From assembly GCF_028858725.1 (NCBI RefSeq), contig NC_084769.1, forward strand, positions 6,263,501 through 6,327,500: DNA of 64,000 nt, in the 5' to 3' direction. The DNA is from Colius striatus (Eukaryota > Chordata > Aves > Coliiformes > Coliidae). Shown one piece after another: positions 34,391 through 46,700 of this stretch. Position numbers and translations under genes: made by a program. The notes beneath the pieces were generated by a model, which saw only the letters and a list, made by a program, of their open reading frames with translations, did not search any database and was not told the DNA's origin. Every line of letters starts with the position of its first letter. Positions within the stretch are counted from its first letter, which is position 1.

Positions 34391-35809
34391 CTGGGGCAAA
34401 ACATGTGACAAAACAATGAAGAGAGCAAAACAAAGGTTCATCCCAAAGTTGCACTACGTCAGGTCAAGGATCACACCCGACTTAGATCCATGCCAAGGTG
34501 CAGCGTAGTTACAAGGAACTAACTTAATAGCTCTAATAGGCTCACTTACTCTGTCTCAGAGCCCAAGTGCTCATGCTCTGTATATGCTTAAAAAACCTAG
34601 AGATAATGAACAAATTTCTTCACTCTGTCTCTATAATCTCATAGTGTGGCCCACTGGCTAATGAGGAGTGATGCACCGAAAACCATCAGTGTCATCCCAC
34701 AAGGGAATTGGAAGCTGAAAGATAAACAAACCGATTGATTGAATGTACAAATCACTCCCTGAGCTCCCAGAGTTGTGCAAAGCAGGGTATGCTTTTGTAT
34801 AATGAATTATTACCCCAAAAATCACAACCAATCCTCACTTAAATCTTGAAATAAGAGTGGTGAGATAAAGAGTTGTTGTTTGGGCTAATAAGGTGCATAA
34901 CTACTGTACTTTGGTTATAATAACTGCCTTTTGCATTTCTCTACAATATACGGACAGAGAGGACTAAAAGAAATAGGAGCCAATAGCAGAGAGAGAAAAT
35001 CCCACACCTGAACCCCTTTTCATGCCTTTTAGAAAAATCCTTTGAGGACAGTGCTTGCTAGAGACTGCTGGGACTCAGTTAAAATCCATTATGCCAACCT
35101 TTCCACCTGCTCAGAAGCTGCAGAAAGGACTGCAAGAGTCAGGGGACACAGGTAGCCCGTATAAACGAAGAAGGGATTGCCCTGAGACCACAGCGAGTTT
35201 ATTCCTTGTCACTGGATTTGGCAGGTATTTTCAATCAGATAAAACAAGCAAACAAAAATGCACAAAGGGTTTTGGCAAGCACAAATGTGTAAATTCTGAC
35301 TCGCAAAAGGAAGAGATACTATTTAGTGAAGATGTCTTTTTGCTGCTGAAGGACTCTATCCTACTAGGAAAGCTTGTGTAAAGACAGGGTCATGCTCTCT
35401 GTCACCTGTGAATAATAAATCTCTTCTATGCCTAGAAAGCCACCCCAGGGGACAGTCTCAGAGTAAGAGTATTCCTTATAGGAAGCAGGAGGAAATAAAC
35501 CTGGACTGTCATTTTTAGATTAGTTTCTAATAGGTGTGTCAGAGCTTAAAACCCAGCAGCCAACTGCCTGCTGGCTCAAGTGCAAAAGGAAAGCGCTAAC
35601 CACACTCAGTTTTTAAGAAGAGGAACATGGTACACTTCTCTCTCCTACTGCCTGGGGGCACCCAGATAGATGATCACTTCTATATGACTTTCAGAAGATA
35701 CTTGAGTGATGGGATCCATCCCTCAGAACTTCACTAAAGCCCAGGACTTCTGCATGCAACTCAAACCTCCTAGACTAGCTCAGGAGCCTGAGCATTTAAT
35801 ATACTTGGA
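34391..35809. other. Unannotated DNA
   Basis: No gene recognised. The plus frame at 35055-35381 (108 codons) is hydrophilic but has no domain or splice context that I can defend. Confidence 0.45.
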
Positions 35810-35833
35810 ACTTTTTAACTTGTGTTAAAAAGT
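35810..35833. repeat. 10-bp hairpin with 4-nt loop
   Basis: ACTTTTTAAC and GTTAAAAAGT are exact complements around TTGT. AT-rich, so thermodynamically modest. Confidence 0.85.
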
Positions 35834-37003
35834 CACATCTTTGGAGGCCTTCAAAGTATTTGCATTTCTATCCTCATGTTGTCATTCAGCTCAATCTTGA
35901 GATATGGGTCTGCATCTGAAGAAAAGAAAGCAGTTTGTTGTACTCTTCCCACAGCCTTCCTCCTACCACTGCTTACCTCTCCCTGGGCTGCCCAGTCCTC
36001 TCTGCCCAGCTCCTCCAGCCCATCCCCAGCATCACAGCACCAACTTGCCAAGTGGGAATTCTCATACAAACACTGCCTCTTTATCATAAAGAGACCTGAA
36101 TACCTAACATCCATATCCATCAGTGTTCAGCCAAGTCTGAAATGCTGCTGCCAGCATCCAGCTGTGACTTTTGGCTTGTTTTAACTCTCCATATCCACCC
36201 TTACCATTGAAAATTAATTTAATACAAGATGGACTGGTGTCAGGCCTTCAGTGTTGTGTTGTCCTTTTGTACTGACAGTGAAGCTAATTGTTTAGAGTGT
36301 TTGCTACTCTCACTTGACTATGCCAACTTTCTGGGGAGTTTCAGGTTCTCCTCTTACTGAGGTTAATGGTGTGGAAACTGTGAGAGCATTTTCCAATATT
36401 TTTGTGCAGTTTCTCATGCCACATCCATGATTCCCTCTGATTTTCAAAGTTATGTTTAGGGAGAGGGAGAAGGTAGTGTTTGCTATTTTATTTTTTACTT
36501 CTGTAAGGCTTTTTCTTAAGCTGGGAGAATGGTGAGTAATATTTGCCCCTCAGTGTCTGATCTGGAGCTGTTTGTTCTCCTGAAATGGAGATGTATCCAA
36601 CCCAAGGAAACTCCTTGGATGAGATAATGGGAAGCTTCATTTCAACTTTAATAGAAGTAACTACCTTCAAAGGCTCCCCATGATTAAAACTTGCTTAGGG
36701 AGACAACAGGTAAGGGGATAAGCAAGTCTAGAAACCTGTTCCTATTCTCTTCTTGCCCTGAATCCCTTCTATTTACACTTTGGTTTTTTTCCTGGTTACT
36801 TTTGGTTTTGGTATCGAAAAGATCAAGAGAGGATGGATTGTTTGAGGAAAGCTCTCTTGCTTTGTTGTAAATTGGGTTTGGCTGCCAATATCTTGTCAAG
36901 AATAAACCTTGGCCCACAACAGATTTCACTATTTCTCATGTTAAGTGAAACATTAGAGCTATGCCTTTTAGGCCAAAACTTAGAGTCAAAGCAGACTGGA
37001 CCA
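35834..37003. other. Unannotated DNA
   Basis: No gene recognised. A pyrimidine-rich, C-rich stretch at 35940-36060 produces overlapping open frames on both strands (120 and 89 codons) without recognisable motifs. Confidence 0.45.
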
Positions 37004-37136
37004 CTATCAGTGTGTAGAAACTGCCACTAACGAATTCACACACCGGGCCCCTATCAGTGTGTAGAAACTGCCACTAACGAATTCACACACCGGGCCCCTA
37101 TCAGTGTGTAGAAACTGCCACTAACGAATTCAAACA
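37004..37136 (+). repeat. 47-bp perfect tandem minisatellite, about 2.8 copies
   Basis: Three head-to-tail units start at 37004, 37051 and 37098, each opening with CTATCAGTGTGTAGAAACTG. The first two are identical over all 47 bp and end with CACACCGGGCCC. The third is identical through GAATTCA at 37132 and then diverges. The absence of any substitution between copies means a very recent expansion, or an assembly duplication. The unit contains GAATTC and the GC palindrome GGGCCC and is more CpG-rich than its surroundings. There are no spacers, so it is not a CRISPR array. Confidence 0.97.
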
Positions 37137-37811
37137 TTAACTGAGACAGCTGTGCAAAAACAGAAATTGTGCCCTGTTTAAAATAAACTGGAATTTTGTC
37201 ATTTGTTTCACATTTAAACTCAAGAAATGGATTGTGTTTTCTTAGGGGGAAAAAAATAATCAGAACTTCTAGGCTTGGAGTCTTGATCTTGAAGGAACAT
37301 CATCTAAACATGACAAAAATCAATTGAAAGACTCAGAAAGACACTTTCCTCCAAAGGGCTGCAGCTAATCCAACAAGGCTATTAAAAGCAGTGATTTCAC
37401 AACATTGAAATCCAAAAATCAAAATTCACAGAAATTTTTTGGACCTTTCTTCTTAAATAACCTATATTTCCCTCAAGGAACCCAATGGTAAACCTCCTCA
37501 AGAGATGTACTTAAGCCAAATGAACAGCATTTGAAACTCCTTGGCTGTACTGAAAAATATTTGTTATGGCTTCGTTTATGCTTCCAGATGAAATGCTGCT
37601 GACAGTGATTTGCGTGGAATGTTTACAGACTTGTGTATTACTCTCTGTTATCACATAATTCACAATATCCTCACTTAAACTAGCAGACAGAAAATAATCA
37701 AACTTGACAAGCCAAAGAAGTGCTGGCAGGTACAGAGAACACCGAACAATGGGTGAGGAGACAATATTTTCTGAATAAGATGCCATGAATATCAGAGTAT
37801 AGCACATGATT
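37137..37811. other. Unannotated DNA
   Basis: No gene or repeat recognised. A minus frame of 113 codons (37511-37852) runs into the following CR1 tail and is not a gene. Confidence 0.5.
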
Positions 37812-38060
37812 TCATAGAATGGTAGGGGTTGGAAGGGACCTTTAGAGATCATCTAGTCCAACCCCCCTGCAGAAGCAGGGTCACCTAGATCAGGTCACAT
37901 AGGAACATGTCCAGGTGGGTCTTGAAGACCTCCAAGGAAGGAGACTCCACAACCCCTCTGGGCAGCCTGTGCCAGGGCTCCCTCACCCTCACAGTGAAAT
38001 AGTATTTTCTTATATTTAAATGGAACTTCTTGTGTTCCAGCTTCATCTCATTACCTCTAT
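37812..38060 (-). mobile_element. CR1 LINE 3' end, minus strand, young group
   Basis: The plus strand begins TCATAGAATGGTAGGGGTTG, GAAGGGACCTTTAGAGATCA, CTAGTCCAACCCCCCTGCAG, AAGCAGGGTCACCTAGATCA. The minus strand encodes FHLNIRKYYFTVRVREPWHR, LPRGVVE and SLEVFKTHLDMFLCDLI before the stop. It is very similar to the copies at 1211, 54012, 60410 and 62632. The 5' break falls near the RTRG-coding region. The longer frame that runs on to 38184 is flanking sequence read in frame. Confidence 0.95.
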
Positions 38061-41000
38061 TTAATAGTGAATTCTTCATATTGCACATTAAGCTGACAAC
38101 ATACATCACCATACCATAAACATTGTTCACACTGACTAGAAATAGCCCAAAGGACCTTTGTGGTACCAAGTGGGCACTTTCCAATGAGACTAAACTTCAG
38201 AAAAAAAAGTGATTGAACAACATGAGTGATGGAATTCTTTCCCTGCTGTTTGCTTCTCTTTTCTATTTCTGTTATTATTGCTGTTAAGACGACCTTCTGA
38301 AACGTACAAATCATTTTTCAGGACGGGTCACCAGAGCAAACCCTGCTGCACTTTAGTTCAGTAGCAAAGGATTATTCTGTAAAATACCAGACAATGATAG
38401 AGCAACACAAGACACAAACCTCCAGGACTGCTGTTTGTACCTCACAGACTGCTTCTGTAACTGTTCTGCATAAAAGTAACCTCCAGGAATTGGAACCCAA
38501 ACTACAAGTTCATATTTTAGCACTTTTTAAATCCCTCTCATATAGACACAGCATCAGATATGACTGCAATAATCTGCAGTGAGTGTGGCCAGCTTTCAAA
38601 TCCTGATGAGCAGACACCCTAATTTCTGCAGGATCACCTCCTACCCCCGGCACTGAGGGCACCCTCTGTTCTCACCCTCCACGTGTACGCGGGTGACTTA
38701 CGGGTGTGTGAAGCAGAGCAGCTGCAGCCAGAGCAGCTGCAGGGACACATGCTCACCGCTGATCTGTTTGTGGGGGTGAGTGTGGTTTGTGTACAGCTGG
38801 AGGGCTTCCCTCTTGGAAATTCTGGGATTAATGACACATTCAGCCCTCTCCAAAAGAGTGGATTGAAAAGAACTAAAGAAAGAAAGGAGGGGAAAAATTG
38901 AAACAGGCAGGCTGGCAGGCTGATGGCTTTTCCTGCAAAGTTTAGTACTTCAAAACTTAACTTCTAAGCAACTGCAGATACATGAATAAAGCCTATTTTG
39001 GACAACATGCAGCAGCCCTTTCCTTTCCATCAGCATCTCCAACTTTTTGCCTACCTCTGTTGGATTCCCCTGTTGGCCATTAGCACTGAGTCAGCTCCAT
39101 TAGGTAAGGATTTTGTACTTTTTAATTATTTACTCATTTGGGAGATTGAGTTCATGTGCATTTCAAACTAAGATGTTCTTATTTACATTTACCTTTGAAT
39201 GTGGGTTGGAGTGATCACAGGCTGTATTAGAAAGTGTCTCCAAAAGAGAATGGAAGTAAGGGTAAAATAACTGATTTCTAAGGTAATGAAGGTCACAGGG
39301 ATAACCAAGAATGTTTGCAGCATGCAACGTTTATGATCCATTAGAGAACTTCCCTTTTTTTTTCCTCCTTTTTTCTCTTTTTTAAATAAATTACAGACCT
39401 GTGAAGATTCTTCCTTCCTATTAAAAAAAAGCAGCTGATTTAAAGACTATTAATAGCATTTTCCCATAAATGAAACATACAAAATGAATGATAAGAGAAG
39501 GCTTTACAATAAGAATCTGTTCCTCTAAGGAAAGAAATATGTCCATCATATATCACAACAACATTATAGATTAGTTAATTACACATATAATAATGCACAA
39601 CTATACATTCTCTGGCAATAAAAAGTTCATGAGTCATTTCTCTACTACTGTATGCATTAAATGTAAGGCTTGTTTCACTCTAGCATAGAGTTTGAAGGTG
39701 ATATAGATTTTACATATGTAGCTTGTTTATACAGCATTATTAATCTGCTGCATGAATATACTGAAAATCACATTAGACATTATTCAGCCAGTAAAAACAG
39801 AGTTAATACAAAAAACCTGAGAAAAGCAGCAGGACCAGAGCGTAACGCTGTGAGTGATTATGGATACAGCTTTGGCAAACTCTGCAATGCCACTCTCCCC
39901 CTTAATGGAAATACATTGCAATATTTTACAAGATTTAATTCCAGCAGAGTTTCAACTAGTGTTAAAAGTGATTGTCAGACAGCACTCATTAGCTCTATGA
40001 AGATAAAGCAATTTAAAGCACTCTTTATTTGAATATCAAAGGGTCACCTAGAAAGGTTTGCAGGACTAAACACAAGGCAAGTGACCTTATCGCCTTTATC
40101 TTCATACAATGCCTTTAATTTCTGAAACCTTTTGAAGGGTTGCCAGTTTTATGGAGTGTAGCAGCTACTTATCTGATAGAACATGCTTTTCATCAAGGGG
40201 AAATGACCTTTTAACTCCCAGTAACTAAGTAACTGTATTTTCCAATGTATTATTGTTACTGATGGTAATATGTATAGACATAGCTATTAAACTGGGAACA
40301 CAAAACAAGAAGTAAATGGCTTGCTTTCTCTTAGGTGATGCAGAAGGATTCATAAGACTTGTTGGATGGGTTTATTTTTTTTGTGTGTGTGAACTTGAAG
40401 TAAAAGAAACTGCTCAAAAAAGTTTGCATTCTGACAGATTGTGTTGTGACACTATAAGGATATTAACAGAGCCATATGCTGTTTACTTTTATACTCTAAC
40501 AAACCTACTAATCCCATAGGAATTTTACTGTGAATAAGGAATGTCTGACCAAACAGCTTTCTGCAGATGCCTTGTTAAAAAGATGAAAAAGTCCTTTAAA
40601 GACCAAGGAAGAGCTTTATCATCTTCTGCAGCATTATTTTAGGGAACGGAGCTCCCAGTGACTGAGAATATTCTCATTACTTGTGTTTTTTACATCATTT
40701 CCTGTGACTGAGAAACTTGAAAGTGTCACCAATAATGTCTGTAGCTGCTCTCTGGTAGAAGATTAAGTAAAGCATCAGGGACAAAAGCAACTCAGTGAAT
40801 CATAGATGTGGGAGGGCTGACACAACACAGAGCTTGTCAGACTTCTCTCGGATAAAATTCAGTAAATAAGTCAATCAAAAGAAAAAGACAAAAGTTTCTT
40901 TACAGAGGTATTTTAGACAAAAGTATTTCTCTTAAAAGAGACAGTTGTGTGTAACATCACCATTGAGATGGAATTGCTCCCCCATTCCCTCTGAAGCTTC

Positions 41001-42834
41001 TTCATAATGTACAATTGAAAATGTTTTCAACGTGGCTGTGAGTTTCCTGCAAAGACACCAGCCTCCCTTGAAGCTCAGGAAGACCACTGAATCTCCACTG
41101 CAAGGTGTTACATATACAGTAAAAGGAGATGCAGTTACTTGTTTGCAAGTCCACTCCTGTGGATTTTCCAGAACTCTAAAGCATGTAGGAAAAAAAAAAA
41201 ACCTGAGTGTATTCTGAGATTAAGAAAGAGAAGAAGAGAGAGAATGGTGTCAAGGGAGGGTTGGGCTCCTGTACAGATAGCACAAAAATACTGTGCATTC
41301 TGAAACAATCTTAATGGTCCAGTTTGACTTAAGAAAGTAAACAAAAATAGTCTAGCATGGCAAAAATTATTCAGGCTGTCTTGCAATTTAACTACCCACA
41401 AGCAACCCATGATCTCACTGTGAGCTTCTGCTGTAACATCCGAGTACCATGGACTTTCTATGCCATAAGCAAAAGAATACTAGAGCTGAGAAAACTTTTC
41501 CCCATGAGTATTTCAAAAGGAATAGTTCAAACTATTCAAGACCTTTCCAACTTCATGTATCTACCACAGACCACAAACCCTCCCGCTCCTTGGTCAGACC
41601 TCAAATATGCTACTCAGGTTCCCAGCATCACCCTGAAGCTCCAAGGCTCCAACCCTCCGGGTACCAAAGCACAGGAGGGGTGAAAACATCCCCAGGGAAG
41701 CCCTAGGGAATCTGGTCTGGAAAGAGATTGCAGGGATGGAGCTCTTGGACCATGAGTAGGTTTGGTCAGAGACATTGCAGTGGCTTTAGATATTACACTA
41801 GGATTATTCTGGTTCCATATCTTCATTCTGTGGAGAGTATGGCAGACATTTATAGCACAGTGCAAATAAAATATACCCTGCTGAATGCTTTCCTGCAGAA
41901 GTAAAACCAGGACTTCCCTGGCCATAGCAAATAAGCAGTAACAACTCCCAAAGGGAGAGGAACAACCTTTACAGTATTATTACACTATATCTCTCTCAGT
42001 ATTATTTTTAATTATCAAAAGCTATTTCCAGGTTAATGTTTTATTTCCCTCTTATTTAAGCTTTTGTCAACATCAAGTAACCCCGTTGGCCTCATTGTCT
42101 GGAATTAAGCCAGTTTGTATTGTTCAAACTAAGAGCAAGATCTGATTCTATCTGATTCTCTCCCATCAGAGCAAAGCTAGTAGCAGGGGTTGTACAATGA
42201 TTTCTATTTGCTGATAACTTTTCTGTTCCATTCCTTTTTATCTGAAAGACAACGGGGTTATTCTTACTGCAGGAACAGTTCTTTCATAGGGAAGGCAAAA
42301 TCAGTTGGCAGTTGCAGTGTGGGGGTGAGAGAACCTCTTCCACCTTACAATGAATGCATTTGTGACTCCCCTGAGCACTGTCAGTATGTCACTACTGGAT
42401 TTTAGGACTTTGAAATTTGGTAGGGAAATGTTTTTTACCTCATGCTTTTGCCTTTTGATCTTCTGATGAAAATTAGTGATTGCTTTCAAAGTTATACAGG
42501 CTTAAAAAAAATGTCTTTGGCGTGAGAGAGCTGCCTTTCTACTGCAAGGATTTGCCTGTTTCCCATTGACCTGCCAAATGTACACGCTGTTTAAACTCCT
42601 TAACAGTTATTTATTACTCTGTGCTGTACTCAGATTGAGGATCCTTTTATTAGACACTATTCATAACAATATAGGACATTCATGGCCAAAATGTTTGCTT
42701 TAATGGTCCAGTTCCTCAAAGTTATTTTGTCTCCAAATGCCAAATCCAGAGAAGTATTGTATACATCTAACTTCCTTTGCAATCGATAGGAGCTGCAAGT
42801 AGTCAAGACAAATCAGTGTTTGTTCCTAAATTGA
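38061..42834. other. Unannotated DNA with minor repeats
   Basis: No gene recognised. A 15-bp tandem duplication of CAGAGCAGCTGCAGC lies at 38714-38743 beside a small CpG cluster (38648-38702). A pyrimidine run is at 39354-39384 and a poly-A run at 41191-41202. A 120-codon stop-free plus stretch (39670-40032) lacks an ATG at its left end and resembles no family. Frames at 41357-41925 are overlapping shadows. Confidence 0.45.
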
Positions 42835-42990
42835 CAAGACAAATTGCTGCGGAGAGGAAGCATCATCATTCTGTTTTACAGATGGGATGGAGATGTGAAG
42901 TGGCTCAAGGTCATGCAGAAAATCCTTTGGAGTAGCTGGGATCTGTACTGAGGCCTCACAAGTCACAACCCAGCCCCATTAACTGCAGTA
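42835..42990 (-). repeat. MIR-like SINE fossil
   Basis: The plus strand has CATCATCATTCTGTTTTACA, GATGGGATGGAGATGTGAAG, TGGCTCAAGGTCATGCAG, GGAGTAGCTGGGATCTGTAC and TGAGGCC. This is the MIR reverse-complement order (CCCATTTTACAGATGAGG, TTGCCCAAGGTCACACAG, GCAGAGCTGGGATTCGAACC). It is the clearest MIR-type match in the window, though strongly diverged. Confidence 0.65.
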
Positions 42991-43679
42991 CAACTCATAA
43001 CCGAAAAGAAAGCCCATATAGTAAACAGGAGTGTAATAAAAATGCTTTCTCCATCTTCCTTGTAAACTCTGAAGTCAAATGGCTACACACACAAACACAA
43101 GGGGACAGAAAGTATTGTTGGTGGGTTTTAGAATACTTGACATATTTTACACAATCAATACTTGACATTTCCCCCAAATCCCCTTTGATTTCATTCAGGA
43201 AAGGATGCCTTCGCTTCCAAAAATGCTACATCTCCTTTATCATACAAATATAGCTGATGGAAAAGTCACTCCTGCATTAACTCTATTAGAGAAATAGTTT
43301 GTTTTCTGTCCTGTTCCGACTTCTTCCTAAACCACTTCTGTAGCCTAATAAAATATTTCTGGCTTTGGAAATGGCTCTTTCATTTTAATACACTTCCTTT
43401 TTTTTTTTCCTCCCTATTTTTGTGACCCAGGCTTGCTGCTTCAAAAGGCTGACAACATTGTAACACCATTTTCTCTATTTTTCAAAGACTTTATACTGTA
43501 CTTTGAATAGTTTATTGGGAAACGTTCTCACGGCAGTCAGATTACCAGTTTGCCTGATTCTATCTACAAATTCATTTCACTGGACATTTGTAGGTTTGTT
43601 CTGACTTTTGATTACTCTCTCTCTTGCTTTCTTGTCACCTCACAGATGGAGTTTTAGTGCTAGACATTGCTGAATGCCC
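42991..43679. other. Unannotated DNA
   Basis: No gene recognised. A T-run lies at about 43398-43410. Confidence 0.5.
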
Positions 43680-43705
43680 AGTCTACTCCAAAAATGGAGT
43701 AGACT
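43680..43705. repeat. 11-bp perfect hairpin, AAAA loop
   Basis: AGTCTACTCCA (43680-43690) pairs exactly with TGGAGTAGACT (43695-43705) across AAAA. After one mismatch, two more C-G pairs are possible (43677-43678 with 43707-43708). It is the tightest hairpin in the window. It has the shape of a short stem-loop, but there is no T-run terminator or transcript context, and the stem is too short for a microRNA precursor. Confidence 0.9.
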
Positions 43706-46700
43706 TGGTTAAAGTTTGGCTGGCAGCATATATTGCTTTGTTAATATTTTTTTTGTGTTTTCTTCAAAGTAGTATATTTTACCTTCAGTTATGACCTTTA
43801 TTAATTTCATTGTGACAGCTACACTATGTGTTTTGCCCTAAGTAGAGATTATTTATTATGAAAGCTGAGGGGGGGAAAAAAAAAGTGGATTAGTTTGAAG
43901 AATATTTTTCATCTGACTTTGAAATGTCAGTAAAACCATGTAATTGTTTGTACAGCTTTTCTGGAAAGAGTTTTGTGTGTTAAGCTCTTAGGAGATTTAC
44001 TTAATGAATGTATGTACTCATTTGCTTCTTTCTGACACATACTATTTTGATTATTCTGACATCTATTACTTTGATTGCCGTGTTCACACTGCATGGCATC
44101 CACAGATTGCTGCAAGGGAATATTCTACATATCGAAAGGCAAAACAATTGATTGCCTAATATAGTTGAAGGATTGTAGTAGTCTGCTCTGCTCCTTTCGC
44201 TGGGTTTATATTAATTCATCGATTGAGAACAAGTTTATCTTATTCCCTTATTTTGTTCACAAAGCAGCTTCCACGAGTTGGATAGTAATTTATCTGTATA
44301 CCACAATAATATAATGCATCTCCTGTGGTAGCTGGAGCATTTTACAACTCAACTGTCCCTTGACAGCTTTGCGAGTTGACAGTTTCAGTAAATGGTCCCT
44401 CATGCAGTGTCTTGTTAATGCCTCGTCAGCTCAGTAGCTTTTGCACTTTCCATGAACTGGTGGATACCCCAACTTCTCCTTCTCCTTTTGCTAATAAGAA
44501 AAAGCATAAAATTTTCATCCTGGACTCACAGTCTTATTTTCTCTCCATTTTTTAACTGGCAAGTCAAAATATGTTTCATTTGTCTCAGAAGGCAAAAGTC
44601 TATGGAAAAAGTCTAGAAGATGATAGAGAGATGGAGGGCTCTCAGAAGTTCCTGAATAATTAGCCTTATAATGAGTTTCATGGCAAATGTGAAGACTGAC
44701 TTGGGATCTGAACTAGACCATTCCTTTACAGAGAGAAGCTTGTCATGTCATCTCCTTCATGCTTCTCAATCTGTTTAAATTTGTCTTTTGCTGCTGTGTA
44801 ACTGTCAGGTCAACTTGGAATGGCATTTTATCTCATTGATTTTCTACAGACCTACACGAAGAGCAAAAGGAGGTAAAACTCAGTTACTAGTTTAATAGTT
44901 AACATTTTGTTATTCATATTTTAATAATTAAAAGCTTCTCTCAAATTAGCATTATTAGACCTCATTGCATCAATTAGAGATGTTATTTGTTGATCTGGTC
45001 CAGCTGCCAGAACAGGCAGATACGCCAACATCTTTCAGAGACTATTTTTAATCGTCTTCTTTGTCCCTGTCCTCCAATTATTTACTTTATAATCAACTAT
45101 GGATATGCTATAAAATTAGTTGCCTGTGACTCAGCCTCCCTCAATAACACAGCATAGATACTTTGATTCATTCAGGCTGCCTTATGATCAGCTCTGTTCT
45201 TAATGGGCTAGAGGAAAAAAAAATATCAAAGTTCAGAGAGACTTTTGCTCTGTTCTTTTATTAGATGTTGGGATCAGAGCTAGAAACAAAACCATAAGCA
45301 GGGTGAAATCTAATTAATTCCCTGTTTCTCTTTTGCAATAAATGCATGGAAAATGAAGGGGAGGCTATTTCCTACCCAATGTACTTGCATCTCACTCTTT
45401 AAGTGCTGAAATACATGAACATTTTCTTTTCTGAGTGTGTATAAAGCAGAATAAAAACAAAGGGTGACAGGAGCTATCTTTCTCCTTTAGCTAGCCCATA
45501 ACTACCCCAGAAGTTGTTTTTTGCTCCAACAAAGTCTTGTAAGTGCCAGTGGGACTCAATCACCCACACCCCATGACATTTCTGAAGCATTTGGGCTTCT
45601 TTCCTCCTATAATATCCTTTAAAAGTCTCATTCATAATTGTTGAAATTGTTAAATGTAGGAGTCCTCCACCTTCACATAATTTTCAGTCCTTTGCCTGCA
45701 CTAGGTATTTCAATTGATCCTATATAAAAAGTCCCTAATAAACCACTGTGAACAGTTCCATTGGGAAAGCTGGAGTAGCTTGCAGCATTCCCAGTCTGGA
45801 AGAAAGATGCTTTTTGTCCATCCTCCTCCCTCTGTGGTGTGGTACCTGTGCAGAGACACAACGTGCCCTGCCCGGCAGGTGAGCATCTGCTGAAACTGCA
45901 TCGAACAGGACTCAGCTGTGCCTGCACAACACCTACCTCCCAGCACAGCACCAACACCATCCTGCCAACTGCAACACACCTCATAGGAGTGAAGGGTTTA
46001 AATATCCTTGAGATATCATAGTTAAAGAACTACGACTGTATAAAAGTACTTGGGCTCAGATACGGAGGGCTGAAGCTTGACTTAATCCCCGTCCCTAGCA
46101 TGTGCTTGTGTGAGGGCATTAGGCTTACAGGTACTGATATATATCAAGGTAGCTGGAATCAAGCTGCAGACTATGATCCCAGCACAAGCTATACATCTCC
46201 CAGAGAAATTTTACAACTATTTTCTCCTCTTGATGTGATTGCTGCCTTGCAATACAAATAGCTTTGACATAGATCATAAATCATAAACCTACCCCTATCC
46301 CTTCACTTTTTCTGTTTTCCCAATAACTGATCTCTCAGTCAGAAAAATCACCTATAGTTATTCCTGCTGCTTCATAATGCCTGTTACCCACTAACGTTTC
46401 TGTTTGCTATTGCCTGTACTCTTGGCATGGGTGCATAGACACTTTCTCTCATTAATATACTCCTGACAATATTATTCAGCTGCTGCTTCAAAACAACTTC
46501 ATCTTCTATCTTAGTTCTGAGCTTGCAGGTTGCCTCCTGGAAATACCAAGCATCCTCATTAAGTGCACTTGGGATGTGAGGGAACCTGGCAAGCCAAGCC
46601 TGGTCAGCCCTGCACAGATCTCAAGGACACCAGAACAGAAGTACTCACAAGTTTGAAAAACTGTGCTGGAAGGAGCTCATTTACAACTCAGAATTGCTGG

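Noticed and set aside
37004..37136. CRISPR-like repeat array
   Set aside because: The 47-bp units are directly adjacent with no spacers, the units are too few, and the DNA is vertebrate. It is a minisatellite.
40798..40845. AATCATAGATGTGGGAGGGCTG as a CR1 minus-strand tail
   Set aside because: Only the first few bases recall the octamer. No CCAACCCCC or later CR1 blocks follow.
43680..43705. Rho-independent terminator
   Set aside because: The hairpin lacks a following T-run and the window is eukaryotic.
44985..45050. GATCTGGTCCAGCTGCC as an old CR1 tail on the minus strand
   Set aside because: Only about 20 bp resemble the GATCATCTAGTCCAACCCCC block, and nothing on either side extends it.
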